NCBI RefSeq assembly: GCF_000585335.1
Contig: NZ_KK073872.1
Location: 2,285,283-2,349,282, forward strand
DNA: 64,000 nucleotides
Reading direction: 5' to 3'
Source: Cloacibacillus evryensis DSM 19522
GTDB taxonomy: Bacteria > Synergistota > Synergistia > Synergistales > Synergistaceae
Part shown: piece by piece, positions 34,502 through 43,981 of the stretch
Position numbering within the stretch: position 1 is the stretch's first letter
Layout: every line of letters begins with the position of its first letter
Program-made: the position numbers and the translations under genes
The notes under the pieces: generated by a model
What the model was told of the DNA's origin: nothing
The model's input: the letters and a program-made list of their open reading frames with translations, nothing else
Databases searched by the model: none

Positions 34502-34536
34502 TTGTTGTACTTTTGTTGCACTCTCCATGTTATTAT
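34502..34536 (+). promoter_or_regulatory. Promoter box copy A: two TTGTTG-type repeats and -10
   Basis: Direct repeats TTGTTGTACTT (34502) and TTGTTGCACTC (34513) at an 11-bp period are followed, 18 bases from the second repeat's start, by TATTAT (34531-34536). No -35 hexamer lies at the usual place. The box is 36 bases before the start codon of the M6-like gene. Spacing is identical in the three other copies. Confidence 0.8.
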
Positions 34537-34572
34537 CATTTTTATAATTTCATATATGGGAGAAATCATGTG

Positions 34573-35681
34573 ATGTCTCATTGTGAGAAACGTGTTTTTA
34601 AAGCGATGATAGGATTTGGCGTCCTGTTAACGCTCTTCATCCTGCTCTCTTCAGCGGCGGCGTCCTTTGCCGCTCCGCTAAACCCAAACAAGGTCATTAC
34701 GCTGAGACAGCCGGACGGAAGTTCTTTTTATCCCGAGAACGAGGGGAAACACCCTGATGAAAAGATAAAAATAGACGGCTCCGAAGAGCATATGAAAAAC
34801 GAGGCCATATTCGTGCCCCGCGTCCTCGAGGCGACCGGCAGGAAATACGGCATAGACTTCTCCGACTACGCCAAAGACGGGAAGATAACGCAGAATGAGC
34901 TCGCCGTCTATCTGATCCTCGCGGGATATGAGGGAGACGACGGGCCTCAGCCGATCGGTCCACGCCCTACAATATGGGAATGGGTATGTTCTCGCTGATG
35001 TCCAACGGCTGCGGCGGCGCTAAAAAGGAAGAAACAGCCGGAACGCGCCCCGTCAATCTTGACGCGTGGAGCAGATATTATCTCGGTTGGGAGATGCCCA
35101 ACGCGGCGAAGGCCGATTCGCAGGCGAAGAGCCTTGATATTTACTGCCAGAATCACACGAAGGCCAGCGGCCCGATAAAGGTAAACGGCCCCGCGTCGCT
35201 TCCCTATCAGTATTACCTCATGGAGGTGCGCGACGCCACGGATACGGGCGCCTGGGACGCGGGCCTGCAGACCTTTATGGGAACCGCCGGCACAAATGGC
35301 GTATTGATGCTGCATGTCGACGAGACGATCGGCGCGGGCAGTCTGGAAGAGGACAACGATTTCAACCAGCACGGCGTCTCCGAGGAATCAAAAGATAAGG
35401 TACTCCATCCCCACCAGGGCGCGATGCCCGTTTATCCCTACGCCGATTCCCGGCTCAAGGGCGACGATCTCGGCAAGCAGGAGTCGCTGTGGTACGCGGG
35501 CAACAATCTCGCCAAGGCAAAGGGAATATCCCATTCGTCAGCAGTGGGATTTCTCAAGAGCTTTTTCTTCTCAAATCACGATGCCGCTAAAGGCGACACG
35601 GAGACAGGAACAGACTCAGCACTGTCAACGATGACCGTCGCCGGCATAGACGCCGGCTGCCGTCACTCTAGTCTATCTTGA
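34573..35681 (+). pseudogene. M6-like exported metalloprotease, catalytic core deleted
   Basis: The first frame (34573-34998) gives a signal peptide (FGVLLTLFILLSSAAASFAA) and an M6-type N-terminus (NKVITLRQPDGSSFYPENEG, then FVPRVLEATGRKYGIDFSDY). The second frame (34974-35681) resumes at YNMGMGMFSLMSNGCGG and PVNLDAWSRYYLGWEMPNAA, the region that normally follows the zinc site. The HExxH segment expected between them is absent and the frames differ, so an internal deletion broke the gene near 34965. The C-terminus also lacks a sorting tail. The remains overlap the converging C69 gene by 14 bases. Confidence 0.8.
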
Positions 35682-37028
35682 ATATCCCGTCAGGGCTGTT
35701 CTTTATATGCTCCAGCAGCGCGGAGCGTATCTCACGGGCCCTCTCGGCCGCCTTTTCACGCGTGTCCAGCACATAGGCGGTGATATAGCACCTGGCCAGC
35801 GCCGGATCTTTCTTATAGAGCGCGAGCATTTTCGCTTCCACCTCCCGCTGTTCTTCCGAGAGCTTCAGTTCGTAGGCGCGCCAATAGTCCTGAACGGCTT
35901 TGCCGTACTTCGCGCGGTCATATCTGCAGTAATAGGCGACATTCTGAAACTGCCAATAGGAGCTGTCCGGCACATATTTATCGCTCACCGTCTTATCATA
36001 TTTACAGGTATCGGCAATGAGGCCGTAAAGCGGCAGATTGACAGAATGCTCCGACTGCGCCATCGCTATCCACATACGCGCGCCGATCTCAGGCGGAAGC
36101 TCCGGCAGCAGCTCGACGATATGCGTGTGCATCTGCGTGTTGAAGCCTATTGGCCGCAGCGTCTTCGTCCTGTCGGCGTCGCTTCCGCCAGCCGAAGACG
36201 CCGCCCCGTCGTAAAAAAGCGTCTCTTTAATGTCATAGCCCTCTGGATTAAGCGTAGTCACCCTGGGAGCCAGCGAGAGATCGTAGGAGGTTCCCTGATA
36301 GCGGTCACGCTGAAATTGCATCACAGCCTCCGCCGATATTTTCCTGTCCGGAGTTACAAACATAGGGTAGGTCTTGTCGCTGTCGCCATAGCCCAGCATG
36401 GCGATCTTTTTTGACGGCGCAAAGAGATTATAGCCGCGCCACCTGCGCCCCGTATTGTATTTAGTGTTATTCTCACCATAAGAGGCGGCGAGATTCACGT
36501 CCCCCGCGTGGACTCCCTCTTCGGCTCCGCCGTAAACGGCGAATCCGTGTTTGACGGCAAATTCTTTCAGATCAGCCGTGCCGCGAAAATTCGCCCTGTC
36601 GGAAAGGTCGGCGTAATCCGTCACCATGTCGTTCGCCACGATGATGAACTTATCGTCGGGAACCTTCGAGGCCAACCAGCGATGACGGCCAGGCCATACT
36701 CGTTCGTGCCAAAGGCGATGTGCACATCCTGCCAGTCAGGGGCCGGGGTCATCCTGGGCACGCCGGTGTGCTTATAACTGTCATGGCTCATAGTGTAAAA
36801 GTAATCGCTTTTGGTGCTCCTGAGTTTTTCGCCCTTCGCATATTTACCGGCAGGGTAGACTGCCAGCCTCTTTCCGGCGGAAGAAAAATGATCTTCCGTG
36901 CGGGCGAAAAGATAAGCGCCGGAGGCGGAAGCCCCCTTGCCGACGGCTATAGAGGAACAGGCCTCCGCCGCGGGAAAGAGAACAAACAAGCCGAGCGTCG
37001 CCAGCAGCAACAATTTTTTCATCTTCAT
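35668..37028 (-). pseudogene. C69-family dipeptidase, internal deletion
   Basis: Read leftwards, the first frame from ATG 37028 (site GGGAGG) gives a signal peptide (MKKLLLLATLGLFVLFPAAEA) directly followed by the catalytic cysteine (CSSIAVGKGASASGAYLFAR). It runs to HIAFGTNEYGLAV near 36665. There it shifts into another frame that begins WLASKVPDDKFIIVANDM and runs to 35668. In intact C69 peptidases about 100 residues lie between these parts, so an internal deletion with frameshift is likely. C69 enzymes cleave dipeptides and feed amino-acid fermenters. Confidence 0.8.
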
Positions 37029-37122
37029 AAAAACATCCTCCCTATTAAAAACATTACTATTCGCCCACGCTTCCGGAAGCTTGCGCTTCGTGTGACCATA
37101 CCGGATACTACCGCTGGTACGA

Positions 37123-37157
37123 ATTATACTATGGCAGGCACAACAAAAGTACAACAA
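37123..37157 (-). promoter_or_regulatory. Promoter box copy B
   Basis: Leftwards, repeats TTGTTGTACTT (from 37157) and TTGTTGTGCCT (from 37146) at an 11-bp period precede a perfect TATAAT (37128-37123), again 18 bases after the second repeat begins. The box is about 95 bases before the C69 dipeptidase start. Confidence 0.8.
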
Positions 37158-37270
37158 ACTTTGTCTTATATACCTTAGTAAATACATGAGCGGCGTAATT
37201 ATATAAAAATGCCGCTTTTAACATAGGAGTCGTTCTCTGCCTTGATCCGCCGGCCTTAAAATAAAAAATG

Positions 37271-37294
37271 CCCCGGCGAAGTCATCCGCCGGGG
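37271..37294 (-). terminator. Terminator of the NhaC gene
   Basis: Arms CCCCGGCG (37271-37278) and CGCCGGGG (37287-37294) with an 8-base loop are followed leftwards by CATTTTTTATTTT. Confidence 0.85.
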
Positions 37295-37323
37295 GCTGCG
37301 TTTCCGTCAGTGGGAACGCTGAA

Positions 37324-38793
37324 CTACTTCTTTTCGTATTTAGCCGCTTCGCTCTTAAGGTAGACCTGCGGCTCCGCGGGGAGCTTGAAGAGCGGGATGA
37401 AACGGTCCCAGCCGGTGAAGGTGAGGACGAGCATCGAGCCTACCGCTATCCAGGCGAGGTAGTTGTGCATGATGATATCGCCGACGGAGAGGGCTTCGGC
37501 GAGCGGATAGACGGAGACGCTGATGCCGATGAAGAATCCCATATAGCAGTGCCACGGCACGAGCTGCGAACCGAGAACGCCCATCGCGTCCGAGAGCGTC
37601 GCGTTCCTTAGAGCCAGCGTGTACATGTCTTCCTTTGAACCGACGACGTTCTCTTCCGTTATGTTCTTGATGATCGGGCCGATAGTGACGATCTGGGCCA
37701 TCTCGTCGGAAAGCGCCGCGTTGCCGATCAGGCAAAGAATGCCGTTGGCGAAGATAAGGTGGCGCACTTTGCTAACCAGGCGGGTGATGAGCAGCGCTAT
37801 CGGGTCAAAGGCGTTCATGAGCCTCATTACGCCTCCAAAGGCGCCGACCCAGAGCATCATCGCGATCGACCAGCCGCCGGCGTCCGAGAAACCGGTGTAG
37901 ACGAGATCGAGGAATTCGGTGACGCTTGTCACCGTTCCGGCCGCGAAGCCGAATACGAGCGAGGAAATTATCCCGGAGCCCAGGCAGATCAGCGTGCTGT
38001 AGCCCTTGACAGCCGTGGCGAGAACGATAATAAGAGGGATGACCATGTAGTAAGGCACGCCCTGCTTAACGAGCTCAAGCAGCGTGACGGCCGAGGGGCG
38101 CTCTTCGGCGAGCGCGGCCCATACCTCCTTGGGGATCTGCGCGATGGCGTCGGCGGCCTGTCCGCTGGTGCTGGGCAGTCCGAGGGCTACGCCGATAAAG
38201 TAAAAGACGACGGCCGAAGTTACGAGGCAGAGCAGCGACCAGACTCCCTGATGGCGGACTCTCCTGATTATCTCGACCTGCTGGATGCCGGAGCTGACGA
38301 TCGTCGTATCGGAGATAAGACCTATGTTGTCTCCGAAGCAGGAACCGCCCGCGATGGCGCCTACGGTAAGCGCGATATTTCCGCCGACGATGTGGTTAAG
38401 CCAAAGGAAGATCGGCGCGCAGGCCGCGAACGTTCCCCAAGAGGTCCCCGTCGCGATGGACAGGACGGAGGTGACCAAAAGGGCGACGACGGCGAGCACC
38501 TTCGCGTTGAGACCGGCGGCGAGAGACATATTGATGACGGCGGCGGCGACGCCGGTGGCCATAAAGCATTCTGCGACGGCGTAAGCAGCCTGAAGAATAA
38601 GGAAAACTATCAAAAAGTGTTTCAGATTATCAAGGGCCGCGTCAAGACAGTCCTGGAACTTATAGCGGTCTACGATCATCGCGATGATGACAGAGTACAT
38701 GAACGAAAGCGGCGCGGCCAGAAGGATATCCATGCCCGAGAGCATGAGACCCGCTATAACACATATAGGCGTAAGTTTCAACAAAGCTTTCAT
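37324..38793 (-). CDS. Na+/H+ antiporter, NhaC family
   Basis: The protein of about 489 residues is an integral membrane protein with about twelve hydrophobic segments. It shows SVLSIATGTSWGTFAACAPIF and GAIAGGSCFGDNIGLISDTTI, the conserved NhaC half-repeats. It exchanges Na+ for H+, or in relatives carries organic acids with Na+. The start MKALLKLTPICVIAG lies after AAAAGGAGG. It is the nearest gene downstream of the SDR/GcvP/NAD-kinase-like operon but is separated by 308 bases, so it may be co-regulated rather than co-transcribed. Confidence 0.88.
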   Translation of the reverse strand: MKALLKLTPICVIAGLMLSGMDILLAAPLSFMYSVIIAMIVDRYKFQDCLDAALDNLKHFLIVFLILQAAYAVAECFMATGVAAAVINMSLAAGLNAKVLAVVALLVTSVLSIATGTSWGTFAACAPIFLWLNHIVGGNIALTVGAIAGGSCFGDNIGLISDTTIVSSGIQQVEIIRRVRHQGVWSLLCLVTSAVVFYFIGVALGLPSTSGQAADAIAQIPKEVWAALAEERPSAVTLLELVKQGVPYYMVIPLIIVLATAVKGYSTLICLGSGIISSLVFGFAAGTVTSVTEFLDLVYTGFSDAGGWSIAMMLWVGAFGGVMRLMNAFDPIALLITRLVSKVRHLIFANGILCLIGNAALSDEMAQIVTIGPIIKNITEENVVGSKEDMYTLALRNATLSDAMGVLGSQLVPWHCYMGFFIGISVSVYPLAEALSVGDIIMHNYLAWIAVGSMLVLTFTGWDRFIPLFKLPAEPQVYLKSEAAKYEKK

Positions 38794-39043
38794 TACCGAT
38801 AAATGCCTCCTTTTCAACTATGCCTGTTTCAACAGACAAAATCGGAACCTGAGAGAACCCTCGATACGGCCCTTTGAAAACCGCACGCACCGGCCCTCCC
38901 ATCCTCGGAACGCGTGGGAACGCTTTGTATTATCTCCGCTGGCATACCTCCTTTTGAATTGCAGGCAGAGTACAAATAACAAAAAAGCCCTCGCCTTTAA
39001 TTGGTATAGTGTAGAAATTTATAACAAATTACTTATCCGATAA

Positions 39044-39093
39044 ATGATGGCATTTTAGCATGGTGAAATATATTAATACTAAAATGCCATCAT
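39044..39093. repeat. Perfect 15-bp inverted repeat between NhaC and SDR genes
   Basis: ATGATGGCATTTTAG (39044-39058) and CTAAAATGCCATCAT (39079-39093) are perfect inverted copies with a 20-base AT-rich loop. No T-run follows on either side. It ends 9 bases before the stop of the SDR gene. The rest of 38794-39101 holds no gene. It may be an operator, an mRNA processing or stabilising stem, or a factor-dependent terminator. Confidence 0.6.
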
Positions 39094-39101
39094 GTTATGA
39101 C

Positions 39102-39854
39102 TTAATACAGCCCTGCCGTTTCGCCGCCGTCTATTCGGATGTCGGCTCCGGTGATGTATTTCGCGTCGTCGGAGGCGAGGAAGGCGTAAAGCTTGCCGAC
39201 CTCTTCCGGTTCGGCGTGGCGCTTCATCGGGATGCCCTCGTTTACTTTGGCGAGCATCTCTTCAGTGTACTCGGCTTTCTGCATGGGAGTGAGGACATAG
39301 CCGGGGCATACGCAGTTCACTCGAACGATCGGAGCGAGTTCGAGAGCCATGCTCTTGGTCAGCAGGATGACTCCGGCCTTGGACGCGTTGTAATCAGTGT
39401 ACCAGCGGTGCCCCTCCGTGCCGTTGGTAGAGGCGGTCATCAGGATGACGCCGCTCTTCTGCTCCATCATGCGGCGCGCGGCTTCGCGCGCGCAGAGGAA
39501 CATGCCGTTGAGGTTGATATCGATGACTTTTTTCCACTGCTCATAAGAGATGTCCACGAAGTCGGCCCTGATGCTGATGCCGGCGTTCGAGATAAGGACG
39601 TCGATACCGCCGAGCTCCGCGTCCATTTTTTTGAAGGCGCTCTGCACATCTTCCTCTTTGCTGACGTCGCCGACATAAAATCCGGCAAAAGCCGGATTTT
39701 CGGCCATCGTCTGCTCGGCCGCCCTCTGATTATAGTCTACGACAAATACCTTGGCTCCCTGCCGCGCGAATACCTGGGCGGTGGCCAGGCCGATGCCGCT
39801 TGCCGCTCCCGTGATCATAACTCTTTTTTCCGTAAGTTCTTCATAACGTGCCAT
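39102..39854 (-). CDS. Short-chain dehydrogenase/reductase (last gene of GcvP operon)
   Basis: The 250-residue SDR shows the cofactor loop TGAASGIGLA (residues about 15-24), the NAG motif (LISNAGISI) and the catalytic YNASKAG. It probably uses NAD(P)H to reduce a keto group or oxidise an alcohol; the substrate is not evident. It ends the leftward operon with GcvPA and GcvPB. A second SDR (43982) starts the operon and is a distinct paralogue. Confidence 0.88.
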   Translation of the reverse strand: MARYEELTEKRVMITGAASGIGLATAQVFARQGAKVFVVDYNQRAAEQTMAENPAFAGFYVGDVSKEEDVQSAFKKMDAELGGIDVLISNAGISIRADFVDISYEQWKKVIDINLNGMFLCAREAARRMMEQKSGVILMTASTNGTEGHRWYTDYNASKAGVILLTKSMALELAPIVRVNCVCPGYVLTPMQKAEYTEEMLAKVNEGIPMKRHAEPEEVGKLYAFLASDDAKYITGADIRIDGGETAGLY

Positions 39855-39882
39855 AATGTCACTCTCCCGTCACTTAAAATTT

Positions 39883-40998
39883 CTATGAGACTTTAGCCAT
39901 CATTTTCCGCGCGTGTCCCGTGATAACGGGAAGATAGCCCCTCAGCTCCTCGTCGAGCGAGCTGTCGCCGGTATCGGCGATCAGGCTCTTGCCAAAGAGC
40001 TGCGCCATCTTCGCCGGGGTCGCGATGACCATGATGTTTTCTCTGGGGATCATGCGGATCACTTCGGGGCTAAGCTGCTGGTTTCCGCGGCCGAAGATAT
40101 GCCCCTGTCCGCCGATCACGGTGATGATGAGCGACCGGCGGCTGCTCTCCACGGAGGAGAGCAGTTCTTTGATCCCGGCTTCCGTCAGGTCTTTGCCGGC
40201 CAGTTTGCCGTTCATTACGGCGTCCACGCCGAGCAGGGTACCGTCGAGTCCGAGCCGGTCCGTAAGCTGTTTGGTGGTGGAACCCGAACCGATGAGGTAG
40301 AGCGTATCGGGCTTCATGGAGAGTGCGGCGAAGGCGGCCAGGTTCGCCGCTTCCTCCGCGGACCCGCCGCTGCCGCCCGATTTGCGGTCCTGCATGAACT
40401 CACGGTCGTCCGGTATCCTCATGTAGCCATAGAGTCGGGCGCGCACGACATTGTCGCGGAAGGCCTCTTCGTCTATATCTACGACCTCCGCCGCCGCGAA
40501 GCGCTTAACCCTGCCGAGCAGCAGTTTATTGACGAGCATCCCGGCGTCCCTGGGCCTCTTCGCATATACGCCGGAATGTATCTTGACTCCTGCCGGTATG
40601 CCTATGACCGGGATACTCTCGCCGATCACGGAGCATATGTCGCGCGCCGTGCCGTCGCCTCCCGCGAATACGACAAGGCCGACACCCAGCGCCAGCATCA
40701 TTTCCGCTGCGCGCTTTGTGTCGGCCGGAGTCGTCCTTTCGGATGGGTCAAACAAAAGCTCCGTCTCTATACCGCAGGATCTCAGCAGGTCGGCTCCCAT
40801 GGCGCCGGAGGGGCTGTAGAAACGGCAGCCTCCCGCGCTCGCGGCAAATTCTTTTACGGCTTCCCCTGCCCGCACGCCGGCCATCGGCACGGCGCCGAGC
40901 TCAAGGGCCCGGCGAAGAGTGTCCTCTCCGTCGGTTCCCTTAAGGGCCACCCTGCCCCCCATTCCTGCTACGGGATTGATGAGGAAGCCTATTTTCAT
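39883..40998 (-). CDS. ATP-NAD kinase-like protein (AcoX group)
   Basis: The 371-residue protein shows GFLINPVAGMGGRVALKGTD at the start and the diacylglycerol/NAD-kinase motif VFAGGDGTARDICSVIGE. The C-terminal part contains TKQLTDRLGLDGTLLGVDAV and GGQGHIFGRGNQQLSPEVI. It belongs to the long NAD-kinase-like group often found in catabolic operons (AcoX). It may make NADP+ for the SDRs, but the true substrate is unproven. It begins 3 bases after gcvPB. Confidence 0.85.
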   Translation of the reverse strand: MKIGFLINPVAGMGGRVALKGTDGEDTLRRALELGAVPMAGVRAGEAVKEFAASAGGCRFYSPSGAMGADLLRSCGIETELLFDPSERTTPADTKRAAEMMLALGVGLVVFAGGDGTARDICSVIGESIPVIGIPAGVKIHSGVYAKRPRDAGMLVNKLLLGRVKRFAAAEVVDIDEEAFRDNVVRARLYGYMRIPDDREFMQDRKSGGSGGSAEEAANLAAFAALSMKPDTLYLIGSGSTTKQLTDRLGLDGTLLGVDAVMNGKLAGKDLTEAGIKELLSSVESSRRSLIITVIGGQGHIFGRGNQQLSPEVIRMIPRENIMVIATPAKMAQLFGKSLIADTGDSSLDEELRGYLPVITGHARKMMAKVS

Positions 40999-41001
40999 GG
41001 C

Positions 41002-42567
41002 CTATTTGGGCTCAAAGTAGCCCTTGTACTTTTTGTTGTAAGCGCGCCAGGTGATCGCGTACTTCGCGGGATCGTCGAAGTAATCGTGGTCGATGTGGTG
41101 CACCGTGCTGTTCACAGGAGCGTGCTCGACCGCCTCGGGCTCCTCGTAGCACATGCGGGATATTTCGGCGAGGACCGCGCAGTAATCGTCGATATCCTGC
41201 TTTGAATATGACTCGCTGGGCTCGATCGTGAAGGGTTCGGGGATGACCCAGGGCTCGTGGCTCGACCAGTAGTGCGTGCCGAAGTCCGCGATGCAGCGCT
41301 GTACGTCGGCGGTGCCGAAACCGGTGTCTTCCTTCATCTTCTGCCAGCTGTAGCGGGCCTGTTCGATACGGGAAGGATGGTTCGGGAAGCTGATCGAGGC
41401 GCCCTTTATCGCGAGGATCTTTTTCATGCAGTAGTTGTTGTTGAGGATGGCGACGCGTGAGACCTCGCGCAGGCCGTCGGCTCCGAGCGCCATGATCCAT
41501 GAGTAGGCCTTGACGACTACGGGGGCGACGCCCCAGAAGGACTTGATCTTGCCGCATGATTTCGGAAGGTCGAAATCCAGGTAATAGCCCTTTTCCGGCG
41601 AATACTCAACAAGCGGGACGGGCATGTAGGGACGCAGCTCTTTCTTCGCCGCGACAAGTCCCGTGGCGGGGCCGCCGCATCCGTGCGGAGCGCCGAAGGT
41701 CTTGTGAAGGTTGAAGAAGGACATGTCGAAGTTCGCCTCGGCGGTACGCGTAATGCCGAGCAGGCCGTTGGCGTTGGCCTGGTCATAGCAGCAGAGGATT
41801 CCCTTCTCGTGAGCGAGGCGGGTGAATTCCTTGATGCGGACGTTGAAGATCCCCGTATCCTCCGGGTTTGTAAAGAATATTGCCGCCGTGCGGTCGGAGA
41901 TCGCCGCCTTGAAGGCCTCGATATCGGGATACCCCTCTTCGTCGGGCTGGATTATCGTTACCTTGTAGCCCTTAGCCATCGGAACGGCGCAGTCGGCGGG
42001 ATGTGAGAAGAGTGTCGTGATTATCTCGTCGCGCTTTTCTTCCTCGCCCTTGTCGCGCCAGTAGGCGCGGACGATCGAGGCGAGCGCGAGAACACCGTGT
42101 GAGCCGCCGCCGGGCTGCATCGAGAATACGTCAAGCCCAGATATCTCCTTAAAAAGTTCGCCGGTCTTATGGAAAAGCTCAAGGATGCCCTGAGCCGTTT
42201 CGTCGGGCTGCAGCGGGTGCATGTCGGCGACCTTGGGGAGCCCCGCGAGGCGGTCGTTGACTTTGGGGTTGTACTTCATCGTGCAGGTCCCCTGGCCGAT
42301 GTCGATGTTGCCGTCGACGCCGATATTTTCCTGCGAGAGGTGGTTGTAATGACGCACCAGCTGAAGCTGCGCGATCTCGGGAAGATTGGCCTTCTCCTCG
42401 CGCACCATGCCTTTGGGGAGGGTGGCGAGGGCCTCTTCCGCGCTCGTACAGCCACAGCAGGGTCCGGGGACAAGGACCGCGCGCGCGCCGGGTTCGCTTA
42501 TCTCATAGATGATCGGCTCATTCCACTTAGCCTGATGAAATTTCTTTAATCTTTCCAGATTGTTCAT
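41002..42567 (-). CDS. gcvPB: Glycine dehydrogenase (decarboxylating) subunit 2
   Basis: The 521-residue PLP enzyme subunit shows QENIGVDGNIDIGQGTCTMK and MHPLQPDETAQGILELFH. The PLP-lysine region is FFNLHKTFGAPHGCGGPATG, near residue 290. With subunit 1 it decarboxylates glycine and transfers aminomethyl to the H protein. Length is slightly above usual. The partner gene lies 15 bases upstream; gcvT and gcvH are not in the window. Confidence 0.93.
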   Translation of the reverse strand: MNNLERLKKFHQAKWNEPIIYEISEPGARAVLVPGPCCGCTSAEEALATLPKGMVREEKANLPEIAQLQLVRHYNHLSQENIGVDGNIDIGQGTCTMKYNPKVNDRLAGLPKVADMHPLQPDETAQGILELFHKTGELFKEISGLDVFSMQPGGGSHGVLALASIVRAYWRDKGEEEKRDEIITTLFSHPADCAVPMAKGYKVTIIQPDEEGYPDIEAFKAAISDRTAAIFFTNPEDTGIFNVRIKEFTRLAHEKGILCCYDQANANGLLGITRTAEANFDMSFFNLHKTFGAPHGCGGPATGLVAAKKELRPYMPVPLVEYSPEKGYYLDFDLPKSCGKIKSFWGVAPVVVKAYSWIMALGADGLREVSRVAILNNNYCMKKILAIKGASISFPNHPSRIEQARYSWQKMKEDTGFGTADVQRCIADFGTHYWSSHEPWVIPEPFTIEPSESYSKQDIDDYCAVLAEISRMCYEEPEAVEHAPVNSTVHHIDHDYFDDPAKYAITWRAYNKKYKGYFEPK

Positions 42568-42581
42568 TGAAACGGCCTCCT

Positions 42582-43967
42582 TTACGCCAGAATCTCGCCC
42601 AGTGCCGAAGCAAGAGCCTTAATGTCATCCGCCGATGTCTGCTCCGTTACCGCCAGCAGCATGCAGCCCTCAAGCTCGGGGAAATTCCTGCCAAGGTCGT
42701 AACCGCCGAGGATGCCCTTTTCAAGCAGCTTCTTGTTGATCTCGGAGACCTTTTTGCCGCTCGCGGAGAAGTCGGCGACGACCTCCTGGAAGGGAGTGCC
42801 GGAGAGCCTGTCAAATGAGAGCCCTTTGACACCGGACAGCACCTTCTTCAGGCAGACCTGGCGCTGAAGCACGGCCTCGCCAAGCTCTTTCATGCCCTGC
42901 GGCCCCATCGCCGCGAGATATACGCCCGCCGCGATGCCCCAAAGGGCGGAATGCGTGCCGACGAATTCCTTGGCGCTGTCTCGGTTCGCGAACGAGGTGC
43001 GCTCCCAGAGGACGTCGCCGAAGCCCCATTCCTTCTCGCTCGTCGGCGCGATGCCGAAGAGACGGGAGGGATACTCGTCGACAAAGCGCGGATCGTCGGC
43101 TGTCGCGATAAATCCGGCGACGCCGCCGCCGTAGTTCATATGGAGGCCAAGCCCCTGAATGTCGCCGCAGGCGATGTCAGCGCCATAGTGCGAGGGAGGC
43201 GTAAGCACGCCGAGCGTCGAAGGCTCGACGTAGGCGACCATCAGAGCGCCCTTGGCGTGAGCCATGTCGGCGATCTCCTGCGCCTTTTCTTCTACGACGC
43301 CGAAAAAGTTTGGATTCATGACAAGCACCGCCGCGACATCCTCCGTCAGCTTCTCTTTCAGGCTGTCAAGGCAGATACGTCCGGTCTTTGCGCCGTAATC
43401 CACGTAGGTTATCTTCACATCGGGCTGGAGATAGGTCTGCACCGCCCTCAAAGTGTCGGGATTGATATTGCGGGGGATGAGCACCTCTTTGCGGCGCGCG
43501 ATGCGCGTTGCCATACGCAGCGCCGTTCCGACGGCCTGACTGCCGTCATAGTTAGGAACGTTGCAGACATCCATATCGAGCAGTTCGGCCATCATCGACT
43601 GATACTCGAACATCGCCTGAAAGCGCCCGTGATCTTCGTAAGGCTCGCCGGCGTAGGCGGTGAGGAACTCGGAACGGTTGATGACTTCGTCTACGACTGC
43701 GGGGACGTAGCGGTTATAGCAGCCGGCTCCAAGGAAGCAGGCCAGCTCCTGCGCCGTCTTATTTTTACCGAGCATCGCGCCGACGTGGCGGAAAAGTCCC
43801 GCCTCATCGTTGAAGGGTTCGGGAAGTTCCATCGCCTGCTTCATGCGCATCTCTTCGGGGATGTCGGCGATCAGTTCTTCGATCGAATCCACTCCGATGA
43901 ATTTGAGCATCTCGGCCTGTACGGCCGCTTCCGAATTGGGGATATAGGGGTACATCTTCTTTGACAT
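42582..43967 (-). CDS. gcvPA: Glycine dehydrogenase (decarboxylating) subunit 1
   Basis: The subunit of about 461 residues starts MSKKMYPYIPNSEAAVQAEM behind GGAGGAGAGATCCAG. It shows FLGAGCYNRYVPAVVDEVIN, YEDHGRFQAMFEYQSMMAELLDMDVCNVPNYDG and ADIACGDIQGLGLHMNYGGG, all typical of GcvPA. It forms the alpha-beta P-protein with GcvPB. The longer frame to 44114 runs into the SDR gene and is not used. Confidence 0.93.
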   Translation of the reverse strand: MSKKMYPYIPNSEAAVQAEMLKFIGVDSIEELIADIPEEMRMKQAMELPEPFNDEAGLFRHVGAMLGKNKTAQELACFLGAGCYNRYVPAVVDEVINRSEFLTAYAGEPYEDHGRFQAMFEYQSMMAELLDMDVCNVPNYDGSQAVGTALRMATRIARRKEVLIPRNINPDTLRAVQTYLQPDVKITYVDYGAKTGRICLDSLKEKLTEDVAAVLVMNPNFFGVVEEKAQEIADMAHAKGALMVAYVEPSTLGVLTPPSHYGADIACGDIQGLGLHMNYGGGVAGFIATADDPRFVDEYPSRLFGIAPTSEKEWGFGDVLWERTSFANRDSAKEFVGTHSALWGIAAGVYLAAMGPQGMKELGEAVLQRQVCLKKVLSGVKGLSFDRLSGTPFQEVVADFSASGKKVSEINKKLLEKGILGGYDLGRNFPELEGCMLLAVTEQTSADDIKALASALGEILA

Positions 43968-43981
43968 CTGGATCTCTCCTC

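Noticed and set aside
34502-34536. Reading the promoter box as a LytTR-type site
   Set aside because: LytTR sites are usually two 9-bp repeats about 21 bp apart; here the period is 11 bp, which fits an OmpR/PhoB-type arrangement better.
37759-38802. 347-codon rightward frame opposite the NhaC gene
   Set aside because: Low-complexity Asp/Gly/Arg composition and no motifs; it mirrors the membrane protein on the other strand.
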